A DNA stretch of 64,000 nucleotides from an uncultured Oscillospiraceae bacterium (GTDB lineage: Bacteria; Bacillota; Clostridia; Oscillospirales; Oscillospiraceae), in NCBI GenBank assembly GCA_934589065.1, contig CAKTNN010000001.1:73648-137647 (forward strand), in the 5' to 3' direction. Position numbers and translations under genes: made by a program. Under the pieces are notes generated by a model. That model had not been told where the DNA came from. It saw nothing but the letters and a program-made list of their open reading frames with translations, and did not search any database. Positions 49,644-59,858 of this stretch are shown here, piece by piece (the stretch's first letter is position 1; each line of letters opens with the position of its first letter).

Positions 49644-50651
49644 ATGTGCACCATCTACATTCCCGAAAACTATACCCCAAAGCTGGATGCCTACGATACC
49701 CAGCGCGCCATTGCATACATCAAGCAGACTTTCCAGCAGGAATTTTCCAATGCTCTGAACCTGAAGCGTGTCTCCGCTCCTCTGTTCGTCACGGAGAACT
49801 CCGGCCTGAATGACAACCTGAATGGCTACGAGCGCCCTGTCAGCTTCGATATCCCCGCAGTGGGAGCGGAGGCCCAGGTTGTGCATTCCTTGGCAAAATG
49901 GAAGCGTCTGGCCCTGAAGCGCTATGGCTTCACCATTGGCAACGGTCTTTACACCGATATGAACGCCATCCGCCGGGATGAAGCGCTGGACAATGTCCAC
50001 TCCATCTACGTGGACCAGTGGGACTGGGAGAAGATCATCACCCGGGAAAACCGAAATCTGGACTATCTCAAGCTCATCGTCCAGGCCATTGTCCGGGCAA
50101 TATGCGATACCAACGACCGGCTTCATGTTCGCTTCCCTCAGCTGACGCTGAAGCTGAGCCGGGAGGTCAGCTTCATTACCACCCAGGAATTGGAGGATCT
50201 GTACCCCGATCTGACTCCGTCTCAGCGGGAAAATGCCTACGTTCAAGAGCACACCACCGCCTGCATTATGCAAATTGGCGGAGCGCTTCGCTCCGGCAAA
50301 CCCCATGACGGTCGCGCTCCGGACTACGATGACTGGAACCTCAACTGTGATATTTTCTTCTGGGATCCCGTGCTGAATCGGGCTCTGGAGCTTTCCTCCA
50401 TGGGTATCCGGGTTGACGCCGAAGCGCTGGATCGCCAGCTGACCGTTGCAGGATGTGATGACCGGAGAAAGCTTCCCTTCCACCGGATGCTTTTGAATAA
50501 CGAGCTGCCCTTGACCATTGGCGGCGGTATCGGTCAGTCCCGTCTTGCCATGCTCTTAATGGGCTGCGTCCATATTGGTGAGGTTCAATCCAGTATTTGG
50601 GATGAGGAAACCGTCGCTGCCTGTGAGAAAGCCGGAATTCCTCTGCTATAA
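49644..50651 (+). CDS. asnA: Aspartate-ammonia ligase (asparagine synthetase A)
   Basis: 335 residues, matching AsnA, a class II aminoacyl-tRNA-synthetase-like enzyme. Motifs: TENSGLNDNLNGYERPVSFD near residue 50, the SIYVDQWDWEKII segment near 120, and the C-terminal GGGIGQSRLAMLLMG. It makes asparagine from aspartate, ammonia and ATP. AAAGGCGG precedes the ATG. The stop overlaps the next start by one base. Confidence 0.95.
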   Translation: MCTIYIPENYTPKLDAYDTQRAIAYIKQTFQQEFSNALNLKRVSAPLFVTENSGLNDNLNGYERPVSFDIPAVGAEAQVVHSLAKWKRLALKRYGFTIGNGLYTDMNAIRRDEALDNVHSIYVDQWDWEKIITRENRNLDYLKLIVQAIVRAICDTNDRLHVRFPQLTLKLSREVSFITTQELEDLYPDLTPSQRENAYVQEHTTACIMQIGGALRSGKPHDGRAPDYDDWNLNCDIFFWDPVLNRALELSSMGIRVDAEALDRQLTVAGCDDRRKLPFHRMLLNNELPLTIGGGIGQSRLAMLLMGCVHIGEVQSSIWDEETVAACEKAGIPLL

Positions 50652-51487
50652 TGAAGCGATTCCGTAAAATTTACGTAGAGATTTCCAATAAGTGCAACCT
50701 GTCCTGTGCCTTTTGTCCCGGAACCAAGCGGGCCCCGGCAGCTATGGACGCAGATGCGTTTTCCATGCTTCTGCCGAAGCTGCAGCCTTTTACGGATTAT
50801 CTTTATTTCCACCTGATGGGAGAGCCCCTGTGCCATCCCCAATTGGAGCGTTTCCTGGAACTTGCCAATGCGTATGGCTTTCGTGTTATCCTCACCACAA
50901 ACGGAACGCTCCTTAGCAAGCATCAGGATTTGCTCCTTGCCTCCCCTGCCCTGCACAAAATCCATATTTCCCTTCACGCGTATGAAGCCAACGATCTGCA
51001 CATTCCCTTTGAAGAATATATCCGTCAGTGCCTGCAGTTCGGGCGGGCGGCAGAAGGGAAAAAGATCGTAGTCTACCGCCTCTGGAATGGCGGCGGTGCA
51101 GATCGGCGAAACGGAGAAATTTTGGATGCGCTCCATAGTGCCTTCCTCGGAAACTGGATTCCCGGCAGGCAGGGCACTGCCATCGGCAACCGCATTTTTC
51201 TGGAACCGGGAGACAAATTTGACTGGCCCGGAATGGATGCCGATGAGCGGGAGGGCCGCTTCTTCTGCTACGGCCTGCGGGATCAACTGGGCATTTTGGC
51301 AGACGGAACCGTTGTGCCCTGCTGCTTAGACCATGAAGGGGATATTGCCCTTGGCAATCTTTTCTCCCAGAGTCTCACGGATATTCTGGCCTCCCCCAGG
51401 GCCGTGGCGCTTTACGATGGCTTTTCCCAGGGAATTGCCGCCGAGCCACTATGCCGCCGCTGCGGATACGCCAGCCGTTTTGTGTGA
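50651..51487 (+). CDS. Radical SAM/SPASM-domain protein
   Basis: 278 residues. The 4Fe-4S radical SAM motif CNLSCAFC is at about residues 14-21, followed by GEPLCHPQLERFLELANAYG and LTTNGTLL. The C-terminal part has further cysteines (GTVVPCCLDHEGDIALGNLF ... CRRCGYAS) of SPASM type, suggesting an auxiliary cluster. Members modify peptides or proteins or act in cofactor synthesis; no substrate peptide gene is visible nearby. Coupling to asnA is by one-base overlap. Confidence 0.88.
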   Translation: MKRFRKIYVEISNKCNLSCAFCPGTKRAPAAMDADAFSMLLPKLQPFTDYLYFHLMGEPLCHPQLERFLELANAYGFRVILTTNGTLLSKHQDLLLASPALHKIHISLHAYEANDLHIPFEEYIRQCLQFGRAAEGKKIVVYRLWNGGGADRRNGEILDALHSAFLGNWIPGRQGTAIGNRIFLEPGDKFDWPGMDADEREGRFFCYGLRDQLGILADGTVVPCCLDHEGDIALGNLFSQSLTDILASPRAVALYDGFSQGIAAEPLCRRCGYASRFV

Positions 51488-51502
51488 TTTTCCTATAAGA
51501 AT

Positions 51503-51532
51503 AACGCCCTACCGGAGCTTCCGATAGGGCGT
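51503..51532. terminator. Bidirectional terminator
   Basis: Stem aacgccctaccgg / ccgatagggcgtt with one mismatch between the convergent radical SAM gene and engB, followed by ttcctta on the plus strand. Confidence 0.7.
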
Positions 51533-51536
51533 TTCC

Positions 51537-52121
51537 TTATTCCTTTACAGCCTTTAAAATCTCTCTCATCAGGTCATCCCGTCCGTCTCCCTTTTCGGCA
51601 GAGAAGGGAATCACCGGGCAGCTATCCGGCAGCTCCAAATCCCGGCGGATAACCGCAAGATTCGGTTCCAGCTCACTCTTTTTCAGCTTATCCTTCTTGT
51701 TGGCAACCACCACAAATGGACAGCCGGAATCCAGAAACCACTTTGCCATAGTGATATCGTTATTCGTAGGAGGATGGCGATAGTCTACTATCAGCACACC
51801 CAGGCTAATGCGATTGGCGGCAAAATAATCCTCCATCAGCTTTCCCCAGCGATCCTTTTCGCTCTGGGATACCTTGGCAAAGCCATAACCGGGAAGATCC
51901 ACCAGGTAGCATTTTCTATCCAGGAGAAAATAATTGACGTGAACGGTTTTTCCCGGCTTGTCCCCCACCCGGGCCAGGTTCTTTCTCTGCAATAGGCGAT
52001 TGATCACAGAGGATTTCCCTACATTGGATTTTCCGGCAAAGGCGATTTCCGGAAGCCGGTTTCCTGGGAAATCCTTCGGTGCAGCGGCGGAAATCAGGAA
52101 TTCTACATTCTGAAAATTCAT
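51537..52121 (-). CDS. engB: GTPase EngB (YsxC), ribosome assembly
   Basis: 194 residues. G1 GKSNVGKSSVINRL is near residue 31, G3 DLPGYGFAKVS near residue 76, G4 NKKDKLKKSE near 141. EngB/YsxC is an essential GTPase for 50S subunit assembly. It starts 11 bases after the lon stop, as in many Firmicutes (clpX-lon-ysxC). Confidence 0.95.
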   Translation of the reverse strand: MNFQNVEFLISAAAPKDFPGNRLPEIAFAGKSNVGKSSVINRLLQRKNLARVGDKPGKTVHVNYFLLDRKCYLVDLPGYGFAKVSQSEKDRWGKLMEDYFAANRISLGVLIVDYRHPPTNNDITMAKWFLDSGCPFVVVANKKDKLKKSELEPNLAVIRRDLELPDSCPVIPFSAEKGDGRDDLMREILKAVKE

Positions 52122-52132
52122 AGTGCCACTCC

Positions 52133-54535
52133 TTACTGCTGAATTTCCTGACGGCGCGCCTTCCCGGAAACCTCCTCCGGCAGGCTGCCCAGAATGGTTG
52201 GGGCCGTTTCCGTGTTTCGGTTCAGGGCAACGGACAGCACGGTATCCACCGTAGCCGCGCTGACAAAATTCAGCTGCTTACGCACAGTCTGATCGATTTC
52301 TTCCAAATCCCGCACATTGTCCTCCGGGATAATCACCGTGCGGATGCCGTGACGCAGCGCTGCCATGGTTTTTTCCTTCAGCCCGCCAATGCGCATCACT
52401 CTGCCCCGCAGGGAAATTTCGCCGGTCATGGCAACATCCCGGCGAACGGACGTCCCGGTCAGTGCAGAAACGATGGCGGTGCAAACCGTAACGCCGGCGG
52501 AAGGACCATCCTTAGGCACTGCTCCCTCCGGGAAATGAACATGGATGTCCTTGGTCTTGTAAAAATCCGGCGCAATGCCCAGCTTTTGGATATTGGCGCG
52601 AATATAGCTCAGGGCGGCATGGGCGGATTCCTTCATCACATCGCCCAGATTGCCCGTAAGCTCCAGCTTCCCGGAGCCGTCCATTACGTTTACTTCCACT
52701 TCCAGGGTTTCGCCGCCTACGCTTGTCCAGGCAAGACCGGTTACCAAACCGACCTGGTCGGTGCCCGGGAGTCTGTCCGGCAGGTATTTCCGAACACCCA
52801 AAAAGCTTTCCAGATTGCCGCCGGTAACGGTCACTTTCTTGGTTTCCTCCTGGGAGAGCAAGATCATATCCGCCTTCCGGCAAAGCTCTGCAACGTAACG
52901 CTCCAAATTTCGCACACCGGATTCCCGGGTATAGCAGCAGATAATCTCCCGAATGGCATCGTCAGTAATTCTCAGCTGGCTCTTTTTCAGTCCGTGCTTT
53001 TTCAGCTGCTTGGGAATCAGGTGATCCTTGGCAATCATCAGCTTTTCTTCATCGGAGTAGGAGCCCAGCTCGATAATCTCCATACGGTCCAGCAGCGGGC
53101 GGGGAACGGTATCCAGCGTATTCGCCGTGGTGATAAAGAGCACATCGGAAAGATCGAAGGGAATCTCAATATAGTGATCCCGGTAGGTGCTGTTCTGCTC
53201 CCCATCCAATACTTCCAGCAGTGCTGCGCTGGGGTCTCCCCGATAGTCAGAGCCCATTTTATCGATTTCGTCCAGCAGAATCACCGGGTTGCTGGTACCT
53301 GCCTGGGTCATTGCCGTCATAATCCGTCCAGGCATAGCGCCAACATAGGTTTTCCGGTGTCCGCGAATATCCGCTTCGTCATGAATACCGCCCAGAGAAA
53401 TCCGAACCATTTTCCGGTTCAGACTCCGGGCAATGGAATAGGCAATGGAGGTTTTGCCCACACCGGGAGGGCCCACCAGGCAAAGGATCTGATGCTGGCT
53501 ATCCGGAGCCATTTGCCGCACAGCCATGGCCTCCAAAATGCGCTCTTTCACCTTTTCCATGCCAAAATGATCGTGATCCAGAATTTTCCTGGCAGCGGCA
53601 ACATCTACCCGCTCCTTGGTTTTCACATTCCAGGGAAGATCCAAGACCGTATCCAAATAGTTGCGCAGGACAGACGCCTCAGAGGAGCCAAAGGGCTGCT
53701 TTTTCAGCTTATTGGCATCCTTAATCAGCTTATTTTCCCGCTCTTTATCCAGATGCAGCGCCTGAATCCGGGCAATATCCTCGTCCAGCTCGGAATCCTC
53801 GTCTTCCTCGCCCAGTTCTTCCCGAATCGCCTTGATCTGTTCCCGCAGGTAATAATCCCGCTGGTTCTGATCCATATTGGCGCGGGTTTTATCCTGAATT
53901 TCCCCTTCCAGCTTCAGCACTTCAATCTCCTGCCGAAGCATGGAAACCGCCATTTCCAGCCGTTTAAAGGGGTTAAATTGGCACAGAAGGGCTGCCTTAT
54001 CCTGATAATCCAGAGCAGAATTCTGACCAATGGCATCTGCCAAATACCCGTTATCCTCGCTGGACAGCATTTTCAGCTGTACCATCTGGGCCGGGTGCTC
54101 CGTAAGCTCTGTATAGGCAGCATACAAGCTGTTTGCTTCCCGGCGCAGAGCCTGGCTTCTGGGGCTATTGGTGCTCTCCGGACAGGAGATGGACTCCACG
54201 AAGCCCGCCAGATACGGCGCAGACTGGGTAAGCTCCGTAATCCGTGCCCGGCTAAGGCCGGTTACCAGCACCCGCAGGTTTTCATCCTGTGCCTTAAGCA
54301 CCTGCTTAACCTGCACCACCGTACCGCAGGGGTAGATATCCTTTAGTCCGGGATCATCCACCAGAATGTCCTTTTGGGGAACCAGCAGCAGAATCTGATT
54401 ATCCTTCATTGCCGCTTCCAGGGCAAGAACAGACTTCATTCGGCCCACATCAAAATGAACCGTTTGTTCCGGGAAAACCGTCAGCCCGCGCAGGGCCAGA
54501 ATCGGCATTTTCCCGGCATAAATGGTTTCGCTCAT
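52133..54535 (-). CDS. lon: ATP-dependent Lon protease
   Basis: 800 residues. N-terminal substrate-binding LAN domain ([20 protein letters not shown]), central coiled coil, AAA+ module with Walker [10 protein letters not shown] and Walker [10 protein letters not shown], and C-terminal Ser-Lys protease domain with PKDGPSAGV. It degrades misfolded and regulatory proteins. The start is ATG at 54533-54535 with GAGGAGG upstream; the longer frame to 54574 lacks a site. Confidence 0.97.
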   Translation of the reverse strand: MSETIYAGKMPILALRGLTVFPEQTVHFDVGRMKSVLALEAAMKDNQILLLVPQKDILVDDPGLKDIYPCGTVVQVKQVLKAQDENLRVLVTGLSRARITELTQSAPYLAGFVESISCPESTNSPRSQALRREANSLYAAYTELTEHPAQMVQLKMLSSEDNGYLADAIGQNSALDYQDKAALLCQFNPFKRLEMAVSMLRQEIEVLKLEGEIQDKTRANMDQNQRDYYLREQIKAIREELGEEDEDSELDEDIARIQALHLDKERENKLIKDANKLKKQPFGSSEASVLRNYLDTVLDLPWNVKTKERVDVAAARKILDHDHFGMEKVKERILEAMAVRQMAPDSQHQILCLVGPPGVGKTSIAYSIARSLNRKMVRISLGGIHDEADIRGHRKTYVGAMPGRIMTAMTQAGTSNPVILLDEIDKMGSDYRGDPSAALLEVLDGEQNSTYRDHYIEIPFDLSDVLFITTANTLDTVPRPLLDRMEIIELGSYSDEEKLMIAKDHLIPKQLKKHGLKKSQLRITDDAIREIICCYTRESGVRNLERYVAELCRKADMILLSQEETKKVTVTGGNLESFLGVRKYLPDRLPGTDQVGLVTGLAWTSVGGETLEVEVNVMDGSGKLELTGNLGDVMKESAHAALSYIRANIQKLGIAPDFYKTKDIHVHFPEGAVPKDGPSAGVTVCTAIVSALTGTSVRRDVAMTGEISLRGRVMRIGGLKEKTMAALRHGIRTVIIPEDNVRDLEEIDQTVRKQLNFVSAATVDTVLSVALNRNTETAPTILGSLPEEVSGKARRQEIQQ

Positions 54536-54599
54536 AGTAAAAACCTCCTCGTTGGAGTTTTGAAAAAGTCCCAATCAGGGATTCTTTTCCGGAAAGACA

Positions 54600-54627
54600 A
54601 AAGGGGGCAGAATCCTCTACCCCCTTT
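54600..54627 (-). terminator. Terminator between clpX and lon
   Basis: Stem aaaggggg/cccccttt with a 12-base loop, followed on the minus strand by tttgtcttt. It would separate lon-engB from tig-clpP-clpX unless read through; no clear promoter is seen in the 64 bases before lon. Confidence 0.7.
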
Positions 54628-54632
54628 GAATG

Positions 54633-55889
54633 TTATTTTTTCCCGTTCAGGGGCTCCCTGGGGTGTGCAGGATCCCGAAGGATGGTAGGCTCTCCGCCCT
54701 CGATGCACTCCGGCGTCAGGATCACCTTTTGAATGGTCAGATCGGAAGGGATACGGAACATAATCCCGGTCATCACCTTTTCCATAATTGCCCGCAGCCC
54801 CCGGGCGCCGATCTGGCGGTCGATTGCCTTCTGAGCAATGGCATTGAGTGCCTCGTCGGTAATTTCCAGGGCCACGCCATCCATCTCCAGGAGCTTTTGA
54901 TACTGCCGGGCAATGGCATTCTTGGGCTCCACCATGATCCGAACCAGATCTTCCTTTGTCAGGCTTTCCAGGCAGGAAATCATGGGCATACGACCGATAA
55001 GCTCCGGAATAATACCGAATTTCATCAAATCGTGGGGCTCCACCTGGGCAAGCAGCTTGCCAACGTCCCGATTTTTCCTGCTCTCCACAGGTGCATCGAA
55101 ACCAATGGTGCTTCTGTCCGTCCGTGCCTCAATGATCTTATCCAGACCGTCAAAGGCGCCGCCGCAGATAAAGAGGATATTGGTGGTATCCACCTGAATC
55201 ATTTCCTGCTGGGGGTGCTTTCTGCCGCCCTGAGGGGGAACATTGGCAACGGTGCCCTCCAGAATTTTCAGCAGGGCCTGCTGCACGCCTTCGCCGGAAA
55301 CATCCCGGGTAATGGATGTATTCTCGCTCTTTCGGGCAATCTTATCCATCTCATCGATGTAAATAATGCCACGCTGAGCCAGTTCTACGTCAAAATCGGC
55401 CGCCTGCAGCAGACGCAGGAGAATATTCTCCACGTCATCGCCCACATATCCGGCCTCTGTCAGGGTTGTGGCATCTGCAATTGCAAAGGGCACATTCAAA
55501 ATCTTTGCCAGGGTCTGGGCAAACAGCGTTTTGCCGCAGCCCGTAGGGCCGATCAGGAGAATGTTGCTCTTTTGCAGATCCACATCGGAGGAATCCGAAA
55601 AATTGATCCGCTTATAGTGGTTGTATACCGCAACGGAGAGTGCAACCTTTGCCTCCTCCTGACCGATGATGTAGTGATCCATGAAGGCTTTCATCTCCAT
55701 GGGGGTGGGAAGGCTATCCATTTTGGGGATGCCCTCCTCCATATCCACTTCACCTTTCAGCAGGTCGCTGCAAGCCTGAACACAATCGCTGCAGATATAC
55801 ACGCCTGGACCGGCAATCAACCGGCCCGCCTGGGATTCCCGCTTGCCGCAGAAACTGCACCGAACCGGTGGTTCACTTGTTCTTGCCAT
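54633..55889 (-). CDS. clpX: ClpX, ATPase subunit of the Clp protease
   Basis: 418 residues. N-terminal zinc-binding domain (CSFCGKRES ... [10 protein letters not shown]), AAA+ module with Walker A GPTGCGKT near residue 117, Walker [12 protein letters not shown], sensor motif and the ClpP-binding IGF loop ([11 protein letters not shown]). ClpX unfolds tagged substrates and feeds ClpP, encoded just upstream. Confidence 0.97.
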   Translation of the reverse strand: MARTSEPPVRCSFCGKRESQAGRLIAGPGVYICSDCVQACSDLLKGEVDMEEGIPKMDSLPTPMEMKAFMDHYIIGQEEAKVALSVAVYNHYKRINFSDSSDVDLQKSNILLIGPTGCGKTLFAQTLAKILNVPFAIADATTLTEAGYVGDDVENILLRLLQAADFDVELAQRGIIYIDEMDKIARKSENTSITRDVSGEGVQQALLKILEGTVANVPPQGGRKHPQQEMIQVDTTNILFICGGAFDGLDKIIEARTDRSTIGFDAPVESRKNRDVGKLLAQVEPHDLMKFGIIPELIGRMPMISCLESLTKEDLVRIMVEPKNAIARQYQKLLEMDGVALEITDEALNAIAQKAIDRQIGARGLRAIMEKVMTGIMFRIPSDLTIQKVILTPECIEGGEPTILRDPAHPREPLNGKK

Positions 55890-55916
55890 GTAACCAGGTA
55901 CCTCGTTTCTATAAAA

Positions 55917-56498
55917 TCAGTGGTGATCCAGCACGCGGTCAATCAGGCCAAAGGCCATTGCCTCTTCCGCGCTCATGAAGTTATCCCGCTCACAGGCGGC
56001 AGTTACTTCTTCAATGCTCTTACCCGTATTCTCGGACAGGATCCGGTTCATCCGGACCTTAATGGTCTCCAACCGTTTCAGATGGATTGCCATGTCCGTA
56101 ATCTGACCCTGGGTACCGGCAGAAGGCTGGTGGATCATAATTTCGGAATTGGGCAGCGCCATCCGCTTGCCCTTGGTACCGGCACTGAGGAGGAATGCGC
56201 CCATAGAGGCAGCCATGCCCACACAAATAGTGGCTACATCGCACTTGATGTACTGCATGGTGTCGTAAATTGCCATTCCTGCGGTCACGCTGCCGCCGGG
56301 GGAATTGATATAAAACTGGATATCCTTATCCGGGTCTTGTGCCTCCAGGTAAAGCAGCTGGGCAACTACCAGGCTGGCAGAGGTATCGTTGACCTCCTCG
56401 GACAGGAAAATAATGCGGTCATTCAGCAGACGGGAGAAAATATCATAGCTGCGTTCACCGCGGCTGGTCTGCTCAACAACATAGGGTACTAAACTCAT
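55917..56498 (-). CDS. clpP: ClpP protease subunit
   Basis: 193 residues. Serine nucleophile in [16 protein letters not shown], catalytic His in [15 protein letters not shown], and Asp later on. The start is ATG at 56496-56498 ([11 protein letters not shown], the usual beginning) with GGAG upstream; a GTG/TTG six codons earlier is not needed. Confidence 0.97.
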   Translation of the reverse strand: MSLVPYVVEQTSRGERSYDIFSRLLNDRIIFLSEEVNDTSASLVVAQLLYLEAQDPDKDIQFYINSPGGSVTAGMAIYDTMQYIKCDVATICVGMAASMGAFLLSAGTKGKRMALPNSEIMIHQPSAGTQGQITDMAIHLKRLETIKVRMNRILSENTGKSIEEVTAACERDNFMSAEEAMAFGLIDRVLDHH

Positions 56499-56557
56499 GG
56501 TGATGTCTCCTTTCAATTGGTTGTGCCGTGAAACATTCTAACCATTTGGGAAAGGGC

Positions 56558-57862
56558 TTATTCCTCGGTCTTCTCCTCTGCCTTGGGAGCAACGGCAACG
56601 GCGTTGTCCACGATGATCTTAACGGCCTTCCGGGTCTTCAGGCTCTCGGTCAGCTCATCCATGGGAACCATTTCCTTGATCTTGGCTTCGTCCATCTCGT
56701 ACTGCTTTGCCATGCTCTGGAACTCTTCCTCAATCTCCTCATCGGAAACGGTCAGGTTCTCCACCTCGGCAATCTTCTCCAGAGTTACGGAAATCTTAGC
56801 CTGCTTCTCAGCGGTGGGACGGAAAGCCTCGCGCATAGTCTTCATGTCGCCGCCCATCATCTTGGCGTACTGCTCCATGGAATAGCCGCTCATCTGCAGC
56901 TGATAGCCGAAGCGCTCCATCTGAATGTCCAGCTCCTTCTCAACCAGAGCAGCGGGCATATCCACGGTGGTGTTCTCGGAAGCCTTCTCAACGGCAGCGT
57001 TCTCAAAAGCGGAATCCACCTGCTTCTGAGCCTTCTCCAGAGCCTTTGCCTTGATATCAGCCTTCAGGGCATCCAGGGTATCGAACTCGGAAACGTCCTT
57101 GGCAAACTCATCGTCCTGCTCGGGCACGATGGTCACGGTCAGCTTGTTCAGCTTAACATGGAACACAACAGCCTTGCCAGCCAGATCCTTGTGGTAATCC
57201 TCGGGGAAGGTGATGTCAATGTCTTTCTCCTCGCCGACATTCATGCCAACGATCTGCTCTTCAAAGCCGGGAACGAAAGAACCGCTGCCCAGCTTCAGGT
57301 CGAAGTTCTCGCCCTTGCCGCCCTCGAAGGGCACGCCGTTGTCAAAGCCCTCGAAGTCGATGTTGGCAGTGTCGCCCATCTCAGCGGCGCGGTCAACATT
57401 CTCGGTGGAAGCAACGTTCTGAGCCATGCTGTCCAGCTCTGCCTGAATCTGAGCATCGGTCACAGTGGCCTCAGCCTTCTCAACCTCAACGCCCTTGTAC
57501 TGGCCCAGGGTAACCTCGGGATATACATCGGTGGTGATGGTCAGGGTGACGGTGTTGTCATCGGCAATCTGCATATCGGTCAGGTTGGGACGGCCGATGG
57601 CCTTGAAGCCCTCCTGCTTGGCAACGGCGAAATCATAGATTTCGGGGAAGATTTCTTCCAGGCCGTCTTCGTAGAAAACGTGTGCGCCGTACAGAGCCTC
57701 GATCATCTTCCGGGGAGCCTTGCCCTTCCGGAAGCCGGGAACCATGATGCTCTTGCGGGCCTTCATGTAAGCCTTGTTTACGCCGGACTCCATCAGCTCG
57801 TGGTCGATCTCAACAACAACAGTGGCCTGGTTGCCCTTCTTTTCAACATTCTTAACTTGCAT
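56558..57862 (-). CDS. tig: Trigger factor, ribosome-associated chaperone
   Basis: 434 residues. N-terminal ribosome-binding domain with the GFRKGKAPRKM signature near residue 43, a central FKBP-type prolyl isomerase domain (about 150-240), and a helical C-terminal domain. It ends in a Lys/Glu-rich tail. The start is ATG at 57860-57862 with CAGGAGG upstream; frames beyond it run through the leader. It heads the tig-clpP-clpX transcript. Confidence 0.96.
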   Translation of the reverse strand: MQVKNVEKKGNQATVVVEIDHELMESGVNKAYMKARKSIMVPGFRKGKAPRKMIEALYGAHVFYEDGLEEIFPEIYDFAVAKQEGFKAIGRPNLTDMQIADDNTVTLTITTDVYPEVTLGQYKGVEVEKAEATVTDAQIQAELDSMAQNVASTENVDRAAEMGDTANIDFEGFDNGVPFEGGKGENFDLKLGSGSFVPGFEEQIVGMNVGEEKDIDITFPEDYHKDLAGKAVVFHVKLNKLTVTIVPEQDDEFAKDVSEFDTLDALKADIKAKALEKAQKQVDSAFENAAVEKASENTTVDMPAALVEKELDIQMERFGYQLQMSGYSMEQYAKMMGGDMKTMREAFRPTAEKQAKISVTLEKIAEVENLTVSDEEIEEEFQSMAKQYEMDEAKIKEMVPMDELTESLKTRKAVKIIVDNAVAVAPKAEEKTEE

Positions 57863-58091
57863 TTGTGTATTCCTCCTGATAGGCGCACTGTGCACGCCCT
57901 TTATTTTTATTGTTCTGGCTCTCTGCAAACCGGATGCACCGGTCGAGTGTGCATTCGCCCGGTGACGTGCTTTGGAAAATCTGGAATACAAGAATTATAT
58001 TCCGAACTTTCCAAACCTTTCACCGAAACAAAGCGCCTCTTTCCCGAATGAAGCCGCCGGTTTTTCAGGTTTGCCGATACATAGCCGATAT

Positions 58092-58120
58092 ATTCTATCA
58101 AAAATATACGGACTTGTCCA
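58092..58120 (-). promoter_or_regulatory. SigA-type promoter upstream of tig
   Basis: On the minus strand TGGACA (58115-58120), 17-base spacer, TAGAAT (58092-58097). The leader to the tig ATG would be about 220 bases, unusually long, and contains GC-rich inverted segments between 57890 and 57970 but no motif I can name; no CIRCE element is seen. Confidence 0.65.
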
Positions 58121-58141
58121 CTCTTTTCTTGAAAAAACTTT

Positions 58142-58831
58142 TCATTTTTTTACAATGTAAGGCCGAAAATCCAAATAGTCCGCCGACAGAAGTCGGTATT
58201 CAATGCCATCCCAGGTTCCTTCCATGGCAAGCTTATGGCTCGCGCCATGCAAATGTCCATAAAAGCACCTGCGCACGCCATAGCGCTCCATAAGGTTCAG
58301 GATTTCCTGGCAGGTGTAGCCCTTATATCGGGGGGGATAGTGTAAGAACACCATTTTCTCCCGATCTCCCGCCGCTTTTAGAGAGGTTTCCAGGCGGATC
58401 AGTTCCCGGCGAAACACCTTTTCATCGTGCTGCCCGGATCTTTCTTCTTCAAAAAACCAGCCTCTCGTGCCACAGATTGCCCAGTCTTCATAAAAATAGC
58501 AGTTATTATTCAGCAAGTTCAGATCCGAAAAACCGTGCTCCAGGCAAAACTTTGTAAATTTAGCCTGGGTACTCCACCAATAATCATGGTTTCCTTTTAA
58601 AATGATTTTCCTGCCGGGTATGTCGCTAATCCAGGCAAAATCCGCTCCGGCGCTGCTCAGATCCAATGCCCAGCTTAAGTCCCCCATCAAAACCAGGGTA
58701 TCTTCCGGGGTCAGCACAGCCATCCCCTGCTTTAGCTTATCCATATATCCGACCCAGGCTCCGCCAAAGACATCCATGGGTTTCGGCGCGCCCAGGCACA
58801 GGTGCAAATCTCCAATTGCATATAATGCCAT
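58142..58831 (-). CDS. Metallophosphoesterase
   Basis: 229 residues. Calcineurin-type metal motifs in order: AIGDLHLCLG, LVLMGDLSWAL, LKGNHDYWW, FLHYPPRY and FYGHLHG. The substrate is unknown; a conserved clostridial family of this size exists. The start is ATG at 58829-58831 with GGGGAGGTGA upstream. It follows the ThrC-like gene after four bases. Confidence 0.9.
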   Translation of the reverse strand: MALYAIGDLHLCLGAPKPMDVFGGAWVGYMDKLKQGMAVLTPEDTLVLMGDLSWALDLSSAGADFAWISDIPGRKIILKGNHDYWWSTQAKFTKFCLEHGFSDLNLLNNNCYFYEDWAICGTRGWFFEEERSGQHDEKVFRRELIRLETSLKAAGDREKMVFLHYPPRYKGYTCQEILNLMERYGVRRCFYGHLHGASHKLAMEGTWDGIEYRLLSADYLDFRPYIVKK

Positions 58832-58835
58832 CCGG

Positions 58836-59858
58836 TCACCTCCCCAATAAGCGGTTGATCTCTTTTTCGGTGATTCCCAACGCACCTGCCAGGGTTTCGG
58901 AATCCAGCGCAGGCGACCACTGAGACAGCACCAGGCACATCCGGTTCTCCCCGCCCTTGGCTCTGTAATCCTGCACTCCGGCATAGCACAGCGCATCGTA
59001 AGGAGAAACCAGGCACCGGGTCGTTTGGTAAATTCCTGCCGCAGTGAAAGTCATTCGGTTATCGCTGACAACACTGACATAGATTTCCCGCTGCAACATT
59101 TTCAGCAGATCTTCCGGTGGGCAATAGCTTCCCCCCAGGTAGCAAGCCTTGGCATATTCCATTGCAGCGCGTTTTCCTCCAAGGAGCCACAGCACATGCT
59201 CCAGCCCTTCCGGAAGGACGGTATCCGCCCGAGGCGTCTGGGTAGCAACGCTCAGAGCATCTGTACGCAGCGTCCCCAGGCGAATCAGCTCCCAAACGCC
59301 ATTGTTTTCATTGCAGCAGCAAACAAGCTTTCCTACGGGAAAGCCCATCCTTTTCAGATATAAGCCCGCAAGTATCCCGGAAAAATCCCCGGAAATACAG
59401 GCAATGTCTGCTTTCTCTTCCCTGCTCAGTGCGCCCTGCGCCTGCATTTTTCCGAGACTTGCCCCCAAAACGCTGATTTTCGCAGCGGTTTCTGCCCAGA
59501 TTGCCCAGGGGGCATTTCTGCGCTCGGAAAGAAAACGCAGGAAATACTCCATTTTTTCCTCCGGGTTGTGCCACCCTTCTGCGAATGTTTCCTTTCTTGC
59601 AATGGGATGCAGCCGCAGCCAGTTCCGGCCCACGGAGAAATCCAAATCCCACCCGGAAATAGGGGTATCGAAAAATCGATTCCAGAGCTCTGCCACGGCA
59701 CCGTTGATTGTCCCCTGGCCCAGCAGTCCAATTTCTTCTTTCGTCAGCACCGGAATGGATTCCGGCACATACAGGCCGCCATCCGGGCTTCGATTCTCCC
59801 CAAAGGCAGCTATTTCCTCGTATACAGGCTCAGATTGCCTTGTTGTTGCGTAACGCAG
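58836..59858 (-). CDS. Threonine-synthase-like protein lacking the PLP-lysine motif; apparent CTG start
   Basis: 340 residues if begun at CTG 59856-59858. The start yields a ThrC-type N-terminus (LRYATTRQSEPVYEEIAAFG, then SPDGGLYVPESIPVL), and GGGGTGA lies six bases before the CTG; the first GTG (59768) would remove that conserved part. The later part matches ThrC (ISGDFSGILAGLYLKRMG, CCCNENNGVWELIRLG). True threonine synthases are about 430-500 residues and have a FHGPT-x-x-FKD PLP lysine motif; neither length nor motif is found here. It overlaps the dipeptidase end by 29 bases. Confidence 0.7.
   Translation of the reverse strand: MRYATTRQSEPVYEEIAAFGENRSPDGGLYVPESIPVLTKEEIGLLGQGTINGAVAELWNRFFDTPISGWDLDFSVGRNWLRLHPIARKETFAEGWHNPEEKMEYFLRFLSERRNAPWAIWAETAAKISVLGASLGKMQAQGALSREEKADIACISGDFSGILAGLYLKRMGFPVGKLVCCCNENNGVWELIRLGTLRTDALSVATQTPRADTVLPEGLEHVLWLLGGKRAAMEYAKACYLGGSYCPPEDLLKMLQREIYVSVVSDNRMTFTAAGIYQTTRCLVSPYDALCYAGVQDYRAKGGENRMCLVLSQWSPALDSETLAGALGITEKEINRLLGR

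Noticed and set aside
52349..58051. Long plus-strand frames (665, 620 and 507 codons) opposite lon, clpX/clpP and tig
   Set aside because: All mirror strongly supported minus-strand genes; composition bias of GC-rich codons keeps the opposite frame open.
57863..58091. CIRCE heat-shock operator upstream of tig
   Set aside because: The inverted segments present do not match TTAGCACTC-N9-GAGTGCTAA.
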